Origin: Hygrophila difformis | Taxonomy: Eukaryota > Streptophyta > Magnoliopsida > Lamiales > Acanthaceae | Assembly: GCA_030278955.1 (NCBI GenBank) | Contig: JAOANR010000010.1 | Location: 15,111,086-15,175,085, forward strand | Length of the DNA stretch: 64,000 nt | Direction of reading: 5' to 3' | Part shown: piece by piece, positions 49,734-60,683 of the stretch | Numbering within the stretch: the stretch's first letter is position 1 | Layout: every line of letters begins with the position of its first letter | The notes under the pieces: model-generated | Told to the model about the DNA's origin: nothing | Databases searched by the model: none | Seen by the model: only the letters and a program-made list of their open reading frames with translations | Program-made: the position numbers and the translations under genes

Positions 49734-50776
49734 AACTGAAAAGTGGCCCAAATGGTGTGTGTGTATCAGTCATTACCATATTTTTGTATTCTACTCATAT
49801 TTATGTTTTGTACCCATTTGTATTTTGGTGTTGCAATGCAATTAGTTTCGGAGTGGATCTTGTATGGTGTTGGCTTGAATTTTTGTTGTTGGATTAAAAG
49901 ATACATTGTGGCATTGTATCACGATTTTGTTACCGCGTAATAAACAATAAAAGGAAAATGATACTACTATATAACCTGTGGATATAAACGGTCATTAATA
50001 TGAGGGAGATACAAAGTGTATTTACCTTCTGAATATGCTTTATACTCCACTATTCTGAATATCTTAGTTGGTAACGAACATAGTTCATGAAATTGGCTCC
50101 GTTGGACTCGTTAAATGCTCGTTTGCAACATAAACAATTCAAGCCAAATGATAAAACAGGCTTGTATTCATTCATTAAGCTTAACTAGCAGATCACAAGC
50201 ACAAAAATTTGACTTGACTCGGTTTGTTAACAACTAAAGGGAGTAGAAGAGTTGTTGTACGACATGGTTAACAACCTTACCTTTGGTGGTTGTTAAAGGG
50301 GAGGTTGGGTGTTCAAATCCCACTCCCAACAACCCACAATGGGGTGAATGTGATTTCACACATGGGGAGGGGTTGGGGTGCATGGTCTGCAGGCCCAGCC
50401 CGGGGTAGGGTTGTTACATTTGTGATCTCGGCTCAGTTCAGCTCAATCTGAACAATATAAAAAGCTCATCCCAACCAAACATAAACACCCAAAATTTGAC
50501 TCAGCTGGAACCTTAACAAGCCTATTGGTTGGCAATTATCTTATACACATACTTCCTCTGTGTCGTTTTCTTTTTGACGGACTTATCCGTTACGCTGTTC
50601 AATGCACATTTTAAATCATTAATAAAATTCGCTATAAGTAAGAATTCAAAAAATTTCTTATTTAAAAACAGTGTATGGTAGGGTGCGGACGTTTCGTCCG
50701 CAACCGTTGATCATTTTTATCATCCAACGGTTGAGATCATTTGTAGGGTTACTATATCAAGTCGTTGAATTGTGTT
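49734..50776. other. 3' flank of IPMDH with possible SINE and MITE remnants
   Basis: Holds the IPMDH 3' UTR. At about 50247-50430 there is a tRNA-like stretch with GTTCAAATCC (50311-50320) resembling a B-box, followed by a GC-rich body (GGGGAGGGGTTGGGGTGCAT), perhaps a different SINE family. About 50551-50670 resembles half of a Stowaway MITE (CTTCCTCTGTGTCG start). No gene is seen. Confidence 0.45.
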
Positions 50777-53130
50777 TGTAACACCCCCGTTTTCCGAGCT
50801 CGATTTTACAGCGGAAGTTACCAATGGGAAGCCGGGGTTGTTACCGCCACACTTCCAATTAAGCTCGCTTTGGCCTTGCCTTGGCTTACTTAATTAAGAA
50901 GTGTTAAGGCTAATTTGAAATCGAAACATAAATATACCTTAAACCAACTTGACTGTTTAAAAATTATACTTTAATATAAAGGTAGTAGAGTTTTGCAAAC
51001 AGATGACGGCTAAGGCTCGCCGTCCCCAAAATAAGTTTATTTTACAGAACCATGAAAGTTTAAAGATAAATTTCAAATGACTGAATGCGAACACAAAGTA
51101 GTACTGATTTCCATGCCCGTGCCCGTGCCTTCTAGTGGGATCCACATATATCAAATCCTGGAGGGAAAAATAAATGGGGTTATCAGCACAACGGATGAGC
51201 AAGTAAATTCTTGTCCCTTGGACAAAAACATTTTAAAATATTACTCAAACAGTAAATGGCATGTCAAACCGTTAAACTGATCAATCCACACGTAGCTCAA
51301 CTATGACGTCTACACCCGGGGTATCTCATAGGACCTAGCATGCTCACATAGTGACCGAAGTCAAACTATGGTATACAAGGACGGCCCTTCCTGTATCTAG
51401 AAAACTGATTGCGAGACCCTTGGTCAACCACAATCCTTTCATGGGAATCCCTTGGAAACCCACGAAATAACTCATGACGATATCTACCTATTTGATATAC
51501 GCCACATAATAATAATTCAATAATCACATGCCATACACTGAAAATTTCATTTTTCACATGCATGGCCTAGTCCCAAAAATAGTTAAACACATAATGGGAC
51601 ATTACCTCTGCATAAATCAGTTGCATGAATAATTCCAAAAATTATTGAAATACAAAGGAATTTAAACATGCAAAAAATACTCTTGGGACAGCCCGCAGAA
51701 CAAAAATATACTTACTGTTTCTTCCGACGATAGCTTACTAAACTTTTGATTTGTGCTTTACTGAAACAATGGACTTCTAGTGCAACAACACTTTTCCACA
51801 CCCTCAGCTTTCATAACTCTCTATTATATTTTTATTGGTTGATGCCCTGAACTTCATAGGAAAATGTACGTATTTATAGAGAATCATAGGTGGTTACTAT
51901 GCTATAATTTATTCTTATAATTATTATTTAAATCCTGATGCTGGCCACTGCCACATGCAATGAAATCTCTATCTTATGGCTGCCTAACTTATCATATTCC
52001 ATTTATTTAATTCATATGCCCTTAAATGTGCGTACACTTAGTTTTTTTTCTTGTTTGAAATCAGAATTATTTGATTATATTATATTTTCCTTCTACTTGA
52101 TATCTATTTTCTATTTATAATCATGTACAGAAATCTTTACTATTCATAATCATGTGCCTTCATCATTTTAAATCGAATCTTACCTATTTATTTGTTAGCC
52201 GGGATTGCAGATTTTCTTATTTATATCAATCAATTGTGGAATCTCTACATCCATGTGTATTATTTTAATAAATAAATAATAGTCACAATGAATGCCTACT
52301 TGACTGCCCATGCATAACACCATGTCTTTTCTTTTTCCAGCCACCATTACATTTAATACATGCATCCATAGGCAATTTGTATCTGCTATAGCCTATCTTC
52401 TGTATTCAGGTGGTCCATTTTATCTGCTATTGTGATCTGATCTTGATTGCCGACTATATCTAAAATTTTATTATTGTTTTATAACTTATTTATTTATATT
52501 ATATTCCCTCTCTATTTGACATCTATTTACTATTTATAATCATGTGTATAAATCTTTACTGCTAAATCAAATGTGACCTATTTATTGCTAGTTGAGATTG
52601 AAGACTTTTATTTTTATTTTTGTCTTGTACGCAGATCTTCCATTATTGTATTATATAGTTTGTTATAAGTTGTATTTTTCTTAAATTGAATTGGTCCATT
52701 GCACCATTTATTGTATTTTCTTGAGCTGAAAGAGTTTAACCCATGATCTATGGAATATAAGTATTATGTCACTACCATCTACCAATGAGATATTGATGAT
52801 TTTGTGTTAAAAAATAAAAATCAATTATACTTGATATTTGTTAGAAGAATAATGCCAAACTAATACTATTATCAAATATTTATTTTTATCTGATATCTAT
52901 TTTCTCATGTGAAAATATATTTCCTAACTCAACTAAATTATTTTCACTTGGAAAATAATCCTCTTAATATATATTCTATTTTCAAACATATATCTCTATT
53001 ATTTTCCCTTGGAAAAATAATCTTGCATCATTCACTATTTTCCCTTGGAAAATATATTTCTCTATTAATTAAATTATTTTTTCTTGGAAAATAGATCATT
53101 TTCTTTCACATTATTTCTAGGGCTACGACA
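50777..53130 (-). repeat. 3' LTR of the Tekay-type element, 2354 bp
   Basis: The minus strand starts TGTCGTAGCCC and ends GGGGGTGTTACA. A TATA-like CTATAAATA on the minus strand near 51872-51880 marks a probable promoter. The U3 part has palindrome and duplicate arrays (52069-52140 resembles 52500-52570). Small ORFs within it are not genes. Confidence 0.88.
52908..53098. repeat. Array of TTTTCCCTTGGAAAA palindromes in the LTR U3
   Basis: Five imperfect copies of ATTTTCNNTTGGAAAATA at about 52911, 52950, 53010, 53037 and 53077, spaced 25-60 bases. Each is nearly self-complementary, so it could bind a dimeric factor on either strand. They sit at the upstream end of U3, where LTR enhancers are usually found. 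Confidence 0.7.
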
Positions 53131-53153
53131 TCCTCCCATACTTCTTTTCACAG

Positions 53154-54218
53154 CTATGTCCCCATAGCTGAATCTGCCTCAAGAAATAACTCTGGATACT
53201 TGGTTTGCATATTTGCTTCAGTTTCCCATGTGCCATCATTCTCGTCATGGTTTGACCACTGGACTTTGACCATACGAACGACCTGGCGCCTCGTTGTTCG
53301 CTCTTTAGTATCCAAAATCTTGACTGGTCTCTCCTCATAAGTAAGGTCTTCATCTAGTTCAATAACCTCTGGTGGAATCACTCGCTTAAAGTCATGATGA
53401 TACTTCTTAAGTTGTGACACATGAAACACATCATGAACTCGAGCTAATTCATCTGGCAAGTTTAATCGATATGCCAATGTACCAACTTTGGCAATGATAT
53501 CGAATGGTCCAATATAACGAGGACTTAGCTTACCTCGTTTACCAAATCGCATCACGCCTTTCATAGGTGAGACCTTCAACAATATCTTGTCGCCTATTTG
53601 GTATTCGCCCTCTCGTCTTCTCTGATCGGCGTATGCCTTTTGTCGATCCTGGGCGGCTCTTAGCTTGACTTGAATCTTCTCAATAACTTTTGTTTTCTCC
53701 TCAATTAGTTGTGGTCCAACAGAAATTGGATTCTCGCCTGTAGTCCAACAGAGTGGACTTCGACACTTTCTACCGTAGAGTGCCTCAAATGGAGCCATAC
53801 CAATACTGGCATGATAACTATTGTTATAGCTGAACTCTACAAGTGGTAAGTGATTTTCCCAATTTTCTTTGAATTCTAAAGCACAAGCTCTAAGCATGTC
53901 TTCGAGAGTTTGGATTGTCCGCTCCGTTTGGCCATCTGTTGTGGGGTGAAATGTCGTACTCATCTTTATCTTTGTACCAAAGGCTTCTTGTAACTTAGTC
54001 CAGAAATTCGAGACAGATCGTCGATCTCGATCTGAAATAATGTCTCGAGGAATCCCATGCCTTCGTACGACATTCTCGATATAAGCTTTGGCTAGCTGAT
54101 CCATACTCCAAGTCTCTTTCATGGGTATGAATATAGCCGTCTTTGTTAAGCGATCGACGATCACCCATATCTTATCAGTCCCTTTGAGTGTCTTTGGCAA
54201 TCCTGAGACAAAATCCAT
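53154..54218 (-). pseudogene. Tekay-type integrase core and chromodomain
   Basis: A 354-codon frame from an ATG at 54218 (MDFVSGLPKTLKGTDK). It has the integrase catalytic aspartates (MDFVSG and the ISDRDRR segment), the glutamate in TDGQTERTIQ, then YNNSYHASIGMAPFEALYG, the GPFDII region and a C-terminal chromodomain-like part (KVQWSNHDENDGTWETE). An in-frame TAG about 20 bases upstream separates it from the RNase H frame. In chromoviruses the chromodomain directs integration to certain chromatin. Confidence 0.9.
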
Positions 54219-54236
54219 GGAAATGCTATCCCATTT

Positions 54237-55106
54237 CTATTCTGGGATTTCAAGCGGTTTTACCAATCCAAGTGGTTTCTTTCTCTCGGCCTTGACTTTT
54301 TGACAGGTTAAGCACTTTTCCATGAATTTTGCTACTTCTCGTTTCATTTTAGGCCACCAAAACACCTTTCTTAGGTCTTTGTATAACTTGTCTCCCCCAA
54401 GGTGCACAGAATAAGGAGTTTCGTGTCCCTCTTCGAGAATACGTCGCTTGAGGTCCTCGCATGCCTTTGGCACGCACCAACGACCCTTAAATCGAATACT
54501 GCCGTCTTCGTGGATTTGGAAATCCATAGCTTCACATTGAGCTATCTTCACCTTGACCCTTTCTAATTTGACATCACCGGGCTGTCTTTCTTGGATCTCA
54601 TCAAATATTGTTGGTCGAATTGTGATGGCATTGATTAGTTGCGTGGACGTACCTTGGTAGACCACTTCAATATTTAACCGAGCCAATTCCATATACAAAT
54701 AAGGCGGTAGGATTCTTATATTACTCAGATGTTTTGATTTTCGGCTTAGCGCATCAACCACTTTATTGGCTTTTCCCTCATGATATGTGATGCCTAAGTC
54801 GTAATCCTTCATTAGCTCTAACCATCGCCTCTGGCGCATGTTGAGCTCTTTCTGAGTATAGATATACTTTAGACTTTTGTGGTCTGTGTATATCTGACAT
54901 TTCCGTCCATACAAATAATGCCTCCATATCTTCAGAGCGAAGACAACTGCAGCTAACTCCAGATCATGAGTAGGATAATTCTCCTCATTTGGCCTTAGTT
55001 GTCGAGAAGCATATGCTATGACTTTCCCCTTCTGCATCAATACGCATCCTAGTCCAAATTTGGAAGCGTCACTATAAATTTCAAAGTTGTCATCCTCATT
55101 TGGCAA
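54237..55106 (-). pseudogene. Tekay-type RNase H and integrase zinc-binding part
   Basis: A 289-codon frame with RNase H motifs ([42 protein letters not shown]) followed by DALSRK and the HHCC integrase N-terminus ([14 protein letters not shown] ... [11 protein letters not shown]). It ends PLEIPE and a TAG where other members have a tryptophan codon, so integrase is split from it by a nonsense change. Confidence 0.9.
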
Positions 55107-55949
55107 AGTTAGAACTGGTGCCCGTGGTTAGCTTTTTCTTTAGTATTTGAAACGCATCTTCGCATTCAGACGTCCATGTGACCTTTGATTCTTTTCTCAA
55201 ATTTTGTGTCAGTGGTCTCGCAATTTTGAGAAATCCTTGACGAATATGCGATAGTAGCCTGCAAAACCGAAGAAGCTTCTTATCTCGATTTGCGAGGTTA
55301 GTACAGGCCAATCCTTTACGGCTGCCACTTTAGCAGGGTCAACTGAAATTCCTTCGGCTGATACAATGTGACCGAGGAATGCAACCTTGCTTAGCCAAAA
55401 TTCACATTTGGACAATTTGGCGTACAACTGATGGTTCCTTAGTGTTTGCAAAACTTGGTGTAGATGGTTTTCGTGTTCTTTCTCATTCTTGGAGTAGACC
55501 AATATGTCATCAATGAAGACAACTACGCATTTATCCAATAGTTGTCGGAACACGTTGTTCATAAGGGCCATGAAAACTGCTGGAGCGTTGGTCAAGCCGA
55601 ACGACATCACGGTGAACTCGTAATGTCCATAACGGGTTCTAAATGCTGTCTTTGGGATGTCCTGCTCATCTATCCTAAGCTGGTGATATCCAGATCTCAA
55701 ATCAATTTTTGTAAAGACTCGGGCTCCTTTAAGTTGATCAAATAAGTCATCAATTTGTGGTAACGGGTATTTGTTTTTCATTGTTACTTGGTTGAGGCCT
55801 CTATAATCAACACAGAGTCTCATCCCACCGTCCTTCTTTCGCACAAACAGTACTGGTGCTTCCCACGAAGAAGTACTGGGACGAATGTACCCTTTTTCTA
55901 AAAGGTCATCGAGTTGTTCTTTCAATTCCTTCATCTCAGCTGGTGCCAT
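55096..55949 (-). pseudogene. Tekay-type reverse transcriptase, frameshifted
   Basis: The main frame (55209-55949) has [34 protein letters not shown] (catalytic D83), [11 protein letters not shown] and FIDD at residues 145-148 with [10 protein letters not shown] after it, the complete RT palm and fingers. The connection region continues in another frame (55096-55311; [16 protein letters not shown]). The frame shifts near 55220 and again near 55100. A TGA at 55980-55982 separates RT from the protease frame. Confidence 0.9.
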
Positions 55950-55979
55950 TCGGTATGGCGCTTTGGATACAGGCTCTGT

Positions 55980-56567
55980 TCATGGAATTAAGTCAATCAT
56001 GAATTCTATCTCACGTTCGGGTGGCATTCCTGGAATATCCGCAGGGAATACGTCGGGATACTCTCGAACTACTGGTATATCGTTTACGTCCACTTCTTTT
56101 GCTTGCAGGTCCATGAAGTAGCAGAGGTAAAGGGGGTTCCCTTTTTTCACCAATGTCGCTAATTGCACCATTGACACGATCTTCGTGGTTGGCCTCTTTG
56201 GCTCAGCATAGAAGGATACTCGTTTCTTATCAATTCCATATATTGTTATCTTTTGAAGAGCACAGTTGATGTTAGCTTGGTATTGTGTAAGCCAGTCCAT
56301 TCCTAAGATAACGTCGAAATCTCGCAGTTCAAATTCCACGAGATTGGCGGGAAACTCGACTTCGCAGATGCGAATAGGAATTTTGTTGTAACGTTTTGAG
56401 CAATAAATAATTGCCCCGTTGGGTAAAGAAATTCCTAAACCTATCTCCTGGGGTTTATCGAGTCCCAACTCGGGCAATCTATTACGAGATATGAACGAAC
56501 ATGTAACTCCAGAATCAAACAGAATGCGTACTTTATAACCTTTAATTTCAAAAGTACCTTCTATCAC
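55980..56567 (-). pseudogene. Tekay-type aspartic protease
   Basis: A 195-codon frame with the active-site motif VRILFDSGVTCSFIS (DSG) near residue 18 and ILGMDWLTQYQANINC downstream, the classical retroviral-type protease of chromoviruses. The frame opens upstream without a break until an in-frame TAG, so gag and protease are no longer joined. Confidence 0.88.
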
Positions 56568-56595
56568 ATCTCCTGTGTTCTAAAGGTCAGCTTGA

Positions 56596-57654
56596 TTAAT
56601 CACGTTCAACCTCCTCGTTAGCTCCACCTGGGTTTTGTGGATTCCTGTTAGCTACTCCTTGGTTGACGGGAAATGTTGGTCGTTGTCCTTGATTCCTCTT
56701 ATCGTTATAGGGCACCTGGGAACAATAATCTTCTTTTCGCAGATCTGCCCGTAGTCGGCTAGGGTCAAGCCTTATGCGACAATCTACCGCTATGTGTCCC
56801 TTCATTCCACAGCGATAACACTCATCACCTTGAGGACACTGCTGCATCGTATGCTTCTTATTACAACGACGACATGAGGCAGGTATTGGCTCTCTGTTGC
56901 GATTGGTTCGAATCACCGGGGTATTCCAGTTATTTCGTTGGAAATACCTCTTTTGATTTTGGCGGATGTCCTTAGTTTCTTCAACCTTCCTCTTGCCTTT
57001 ATCTTGTGGTGCAAGTTTAGAATTTTCTCCTTTCTGTTTGTGCCCTTCTACCATCTCAACTGTCATCGCTCGATTATAGACTTTCTGCAAGCTAGCGAAT
57101 TGCTTCCCTCCGAATGCTTTTCTTATATTTTTATTCAGTCCAAGCTCAAACTTTTGGGCTTTAGTCTGCTCAGTAGCCACCAAGTCAGGAGCAAACCGCA
57201 TGAGTTCAGTAAACTTAGCGTAATATTGTTGAACAGACAAGTTACCCTGTTGAAGAGAGATAAACTCTCCATACTTGGCATTCTTGAGGCTAAGTGGATA
57301 GAACTGCTCCCTCAAGCTTTTCTGAAACTTATCCCAAGTTATTTGGCGATTCTCTTGGGATCTCCACCAAGTGTTTGCAATGCCGGTTAGGAAGAAGGTA
57401 GCCACTCCCACTTTCCGTTCCTCTGGACACTCCACTGCTTCGAGTAGTTTCTCCAGAGATTCAATCCAACCTTCTAATTTGGCTGGATCTTCTTGTCCAG
57501 CGTATCGAGGTGGTTGGAACTTATTAACAGCTTCAATAAAATCTCCTTGGGTTTCTTCGTGGCGTTCTTCTTTTTTAGCTTGTTTTTGAACTACTGCTCC
57601 AAGAGTGAGTAGCAGCTGCTCTATTCGATGTTGGCGGTCGTCGTTCTCGGCCAT
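56596..57654 (-). CDS. Tekay-type gag, 352 aa
   Basis: An intact frame from ATG 57654 with the Retrotrans_gag domain (PF03732; ATFFLTGIANTWWRSQ, WDKFQKSLREQFYPLS), a basic linker, and a CCHC zinc knuckle (CYRCGMKGHIAVDC) in the C-terminal third. It would form the particle. It ends ERD* in a frame different from the downstream protease. The plus-strand ORF 56938-57390 is a shadow. Confidence 0.92.
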   Translation of the reverse strand: MAENDDRQHRIEQLLLTLGAVVQKQAKKEERHEETQGDFIEAVNKFQPPRYAGQEDPAKLEGWIESLEKLLEAVECPEERKVGVATFFLTGIANTWWRSQENRQITWDKFQKSLREQFYPLSLKNAKYGEFISLQQGNLSVQQYYAKFTELMRFAPDLVATEQTKAQKFELGLNKNIRKAFGGKQFASLQKVYNRAMTVEMVEGHKQKGENSKLAPQDKGKRKVEETKDIRQNQKRYFQRNNWNTPVIRTNRNREPIPASCRRCNKKHTMQQCPQGDECYRCGMKGHIAVDCRIRLDPSRLRADLRKEDYCSQVPYNDKRNQGQRPTFPVNQGVANRNPQNPGGANEEVERD

Positions 57655-57901
57655 ATTCGTATAAAATTTAGTGTTAACTCTTAATTTTATGGCTGGTATC
57701 TGTTAGTAAGTTAGTCGGTTAGTTAAGCATCAGATAGGTGAATAATACTCGAAAATTTTACTCTTAAATTTCCTGGGCAATTACTTAAAAACTTATATTC
57801 AAAATAGAAAGTTTTAAAAGTACTTGTAACTTAATATTAGACGTTGGGAAAATTTAATATATATTTTAGTACACAATTCTAGGAGTATGAAGGACACAAA
57901 T

Positions 57902-58545
57902 CTAGCGTAGACTACGACTGCGGTTACGAGGGGTATGCTCAGGTGACTGACTACGGCTACGATGGCATTGTACCGGTTCATTTTCATCTTCCTCTGGGTC
58001 GTCTTCCTCCGAGTCATCTTCCCTGGACGGTCCTGGTTGACTCGCGGGGTCTATGTGTATATCTATAGGGTAGGGACGCCAGCCTAAGGCACCAGGAATG
58101 TAATAGTCCTGCATCGAGGTGATCGTATGTGCTGGCTGTCGAGTCTTTGGCCCCCAATGGGTTCGGAGGTAACGTATCTCATTGCTCATGGCTAGAAGAT
58201 CATGTTCCTGTCTCTTGACTAAGGTGTCCATCTTCTCAGCATCGTTCTCCTGTTTGACGAGCCAATCGTCCACCATTTGCTTTCTGTGTGCCAAATCTAC
58301 TTTGGTCAACCCCAGCTCCGTTTGTACCTCGGCAAGGTATCACAAGAATTCAGAATACTGATCATCTTTTTGGATCCTCCGGTTCTGCTCACTTTCAAAC
58401 TTTTCTTTGGCCGCAGAACTTGCTCCTTTAGCTTTGTTATCTCCGCATCCTGACAGCCTATAGTATCTAGGTGGTTTCTATCTCTCTTATTTAATTCCAG
58501 CACTTCCCTCACTAGTTCGCGAACTAGGTCATTATTATCTCCCAT
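57902..58545 (-). pseudogene. Extra coiled-coil ORF between 5' LTR and gag
   Basis: It begins at ATG 58545 (MGDNNDLVRELVREV) with a helical, charged sequence (AEITKLKEQV). It then shifts frame near 58400 and passes one TGA near 58340. It continues in frame 57902-58309 with coiled-coil-like sequence, a GWRPYPIDIHID segment, an acidic stretch (EEDDPEEDENE) and a C-terminal SRSQSPE...RNRSRS tail. The codons on either side keep one protein-like pattern, so it was probably a single protein of about 210 aa. It lies just downstream of the primer site and upstream of gag on the same strand. I do not recognise a family; most Tekay elements have no gene here. Confidence 0.55.
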
Positions 58546-58743
58546 CTAATAAACCATATTATTATAAACATAATGCACTTACGAAACATAAATAACAATA
58601 AGAGTTGTGCCTAATGCAAGTGCATCGTGTCCCGTTCCAAAAATATTTCTTTAAAAAGACATGTATATATATATATATATTTAAAAATTCCCGTGAAAGT
58701 TTGACTAAAAATTTATGTTGTTTAAAAAAAAGTTTTGACTCGG

Positions 58744-58755
58744 GCTCTGATACCA
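58744..58755 (-). other. Primer-binding site of the Tekay-type element (tRNA-iMet)
   Basis: The minus strand reads TGGTATCAGAGC, three bases inside the 5' LTR. It fixes the orientation. Confidence 0.92.
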
Positions 58756-58758
58756 ACC

Positions 58759-59509
58759 TATAACACCCCCGTTTTCCGAGCTCGATTTTACAATGGAAGT
58801 TACCAATGGGAAGCCGGGGTTGTTACCGCCACACTTCCAATTAAGCTCGCTTTGGCCTTGCCTTTGCTTACTTAATTAAGAAGTGTAAAGGCTAATTTCA
58901 AATCGAAACATAAATATACTTTAAACCAACTTGACTGTTTAAAAATTATACTTTAATATAAAGGTAATAGAGTTTTGCAAACACATGACGGCTAAGGCTC
59001 GCCGTCCCCAAAATAAGTTTATTTTACAGAACCATGAAAGTTTAAAGATAAATTTCAAATGACTGAATGCGAACACAGAGTAGTACCGATTTCCATGCCC
59101 GTGCATGTGCCTGTGCCTTCTAGTGGGATCCACATATATCAAGTCCTGGAGGGAAAAATAAATGGGGTTATCAGCACAACGGCTGAGCAAATAAATTCTT
59201 GTCCCTTGGACAAAAACATTTTAAAATATTACTCAATCAGTAAATGGTTTGTCAAACCGTTAAAATGATCAATCCGCACGTAGCTCAACTATGACGTCTA
59301 CACCCGGGGTATCTCATAGGACCTAGCATGCTCACATAGTGACCGAAGTCAAACTATGGTATACAAGGACGGCCCTTCCTGTATCTAGAAAATTGATTGC
59401 GAGACCCTTGGTCAACCACAATCCTTTTCATGGGAATCCCTTGGAAACCCACGAAATAACTCATGACGATATCTACCTCTTTGATATACGCCACATAATA
59501 ATAATTCAA
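58759..59509 (-). repeat. Partial 5' LTR, interrupted by the MULE
   Basis: Matches 50777 to about 51520 of the 3' LTR at roughly 96% by eye. The match ends abruptly at AATAATTCAA (59509). The rest of the LTR, including its promoter, is expected beyond the MULE, outside the window. Confidence 0.85.
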
Positions 59510-59898
59510 GAGATAATAACTAAATTGGTCCACCAGAAGGTGCCTTTTCTGCTTTCGGTCCACGATCTAATGAGTTTCCTCATTTGGGCTATCAAAACCA
59601 ATTCGGGCTAGAAATCTAGCCAAATGGACGGGAAAATCTGTGTAATGGGCCGCGTGGTTTCATACGCCGATTATCTCACGCGCCGTCTATTTCCACCCCT
59701 AATTTTACTGGTTTAAGGTTACCCATTCATTTTTTAACCGTGTACTATATTATTCATGTCCAAGTTCGGAAGCTCAAAACGTATTGTTGAAACTCGACAC
59801 TCTGAACTCCATTTTGGGGGAGATCGAAACCCCACGAAGTGGCAATTTTCGGCTGAGAGCAAAAATTCCGGACGAAGATCGTGTGATTGCGGACAACA

Positions 59899-60683
59899 AT
59901 GGCGAGCTCGGGGTCATCCAGTAGGGGTGATACCTCGTATGGGTTGTCGAGCAAACAATTTTCGTGTGGATGTAGAGAGGAATTGGCAACTTCTTGGAAG
60001 GCACCGAATGCCGGACGGAGGTTCCTTGATTGTCCAAATTGGCGGGTAAGTGTTAACAGTGAAAACGTGGTAATTTTTCTTTTGCAGTGTTTGGAGTGAT
60101 TCTGGTGGTTTGATTCGAACAGAGGATGCCTTAAGATTTATAGTTATTATCTCACTTTTAGTAGACTTAAACGGCGGTAGGGATGATTTCGAGCACGGTT
60201 GTTTTGGTTGTGTTCATGGCATTCGGACAGTGTAGTGAAAGGTTTGCAAGAGTGAGTGTGTAAAATGGATGTTGCTAATTTTAGATTGATTAAGTTAATT
60301 GTTGTTTTGATTGTGGGTTTTCTGATTTTGATTGTTGATCTCAGGGCAATGGGTGTCGTTTTTTCGAATGGGTGGATGAACTAATGTGTACAAGGTCTCA
60401 ATCAATTATTCCTGGATTGTTGAATAAATTAAATGCTTACGAGGAGAGAATTGCTTCACTGGAAGCTAGTAAAGAATCAGTTGGGGAGGAGAATTGTATG
60501 TTGAAGAAGAACAAGTTGATGAAAAAAGTGTGCAAGACCGCTGAAGAAGAAAATTTAAGGTTGAGGAAGGACAAGAAGTTGTATGTGGTCATTTGTATTT
60601 TCATTTTGGTTGTATTTGTGTTGACAAAGGCACAGTTTGGTGGGGCAAATAGTTGCCACCCAAAGTTCAAGCAACTAAATTAA
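59899..60683 (+). CDS. GRF zinc-finger, coiled-coil, membrane-anchored protein
   Basis: Two exons, 59899-60045 and 60345-60683, with a GTAAGT donor and a CTCAG acceptor, give 161 aa. I use the ATG at 59899. Residues 20-60 form a GRF-type zinc finger (PF06839): C23, C25, the GRRF motif at 39-42, C45 and C53, followed by FFEWVD. About residues 78-126 are a charged coiled coil and 128-143 a membrane segment (LYVVICIFILVVFVL). The GRF finger binds single-stranded nucleic acid in other proteins; the role here is unknown. It sits 389 bases inside the proposed MULE end and may be its accessory gene. It appears intact. Confidence 0.8.

Larger units (their letters stand above)
50777..59509 (-). mobile_element. 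Degenerate Ty3/gypsy chromovirus (Tekay/Del type)
   Basis: A minus-strand element with a 2.35-kb 3' LTR (50777-53130), a purine tract (AAGTATGGGAGGA) at its inner edge, gag, protease, reverse transcriptase, RNase H, integrase and a C-terminal chromodomain-like segment. It has a tRNA-iMet primer site (58744-58755) and the first 751 bp of its 5' LTR (58759-59509), where a MULE interrupts it. Several stops and frameshifts make it inactive. LTR size, domain order and chromodomain indicate the Tekay/Del lineage. Confidence 0.92.

Noticed and set aside
50247..50430. tRNA gene
   Set aside because: Only a B-box-like sequence is present and no cloverleaf can be drawn; a SINE remnant is more likely.
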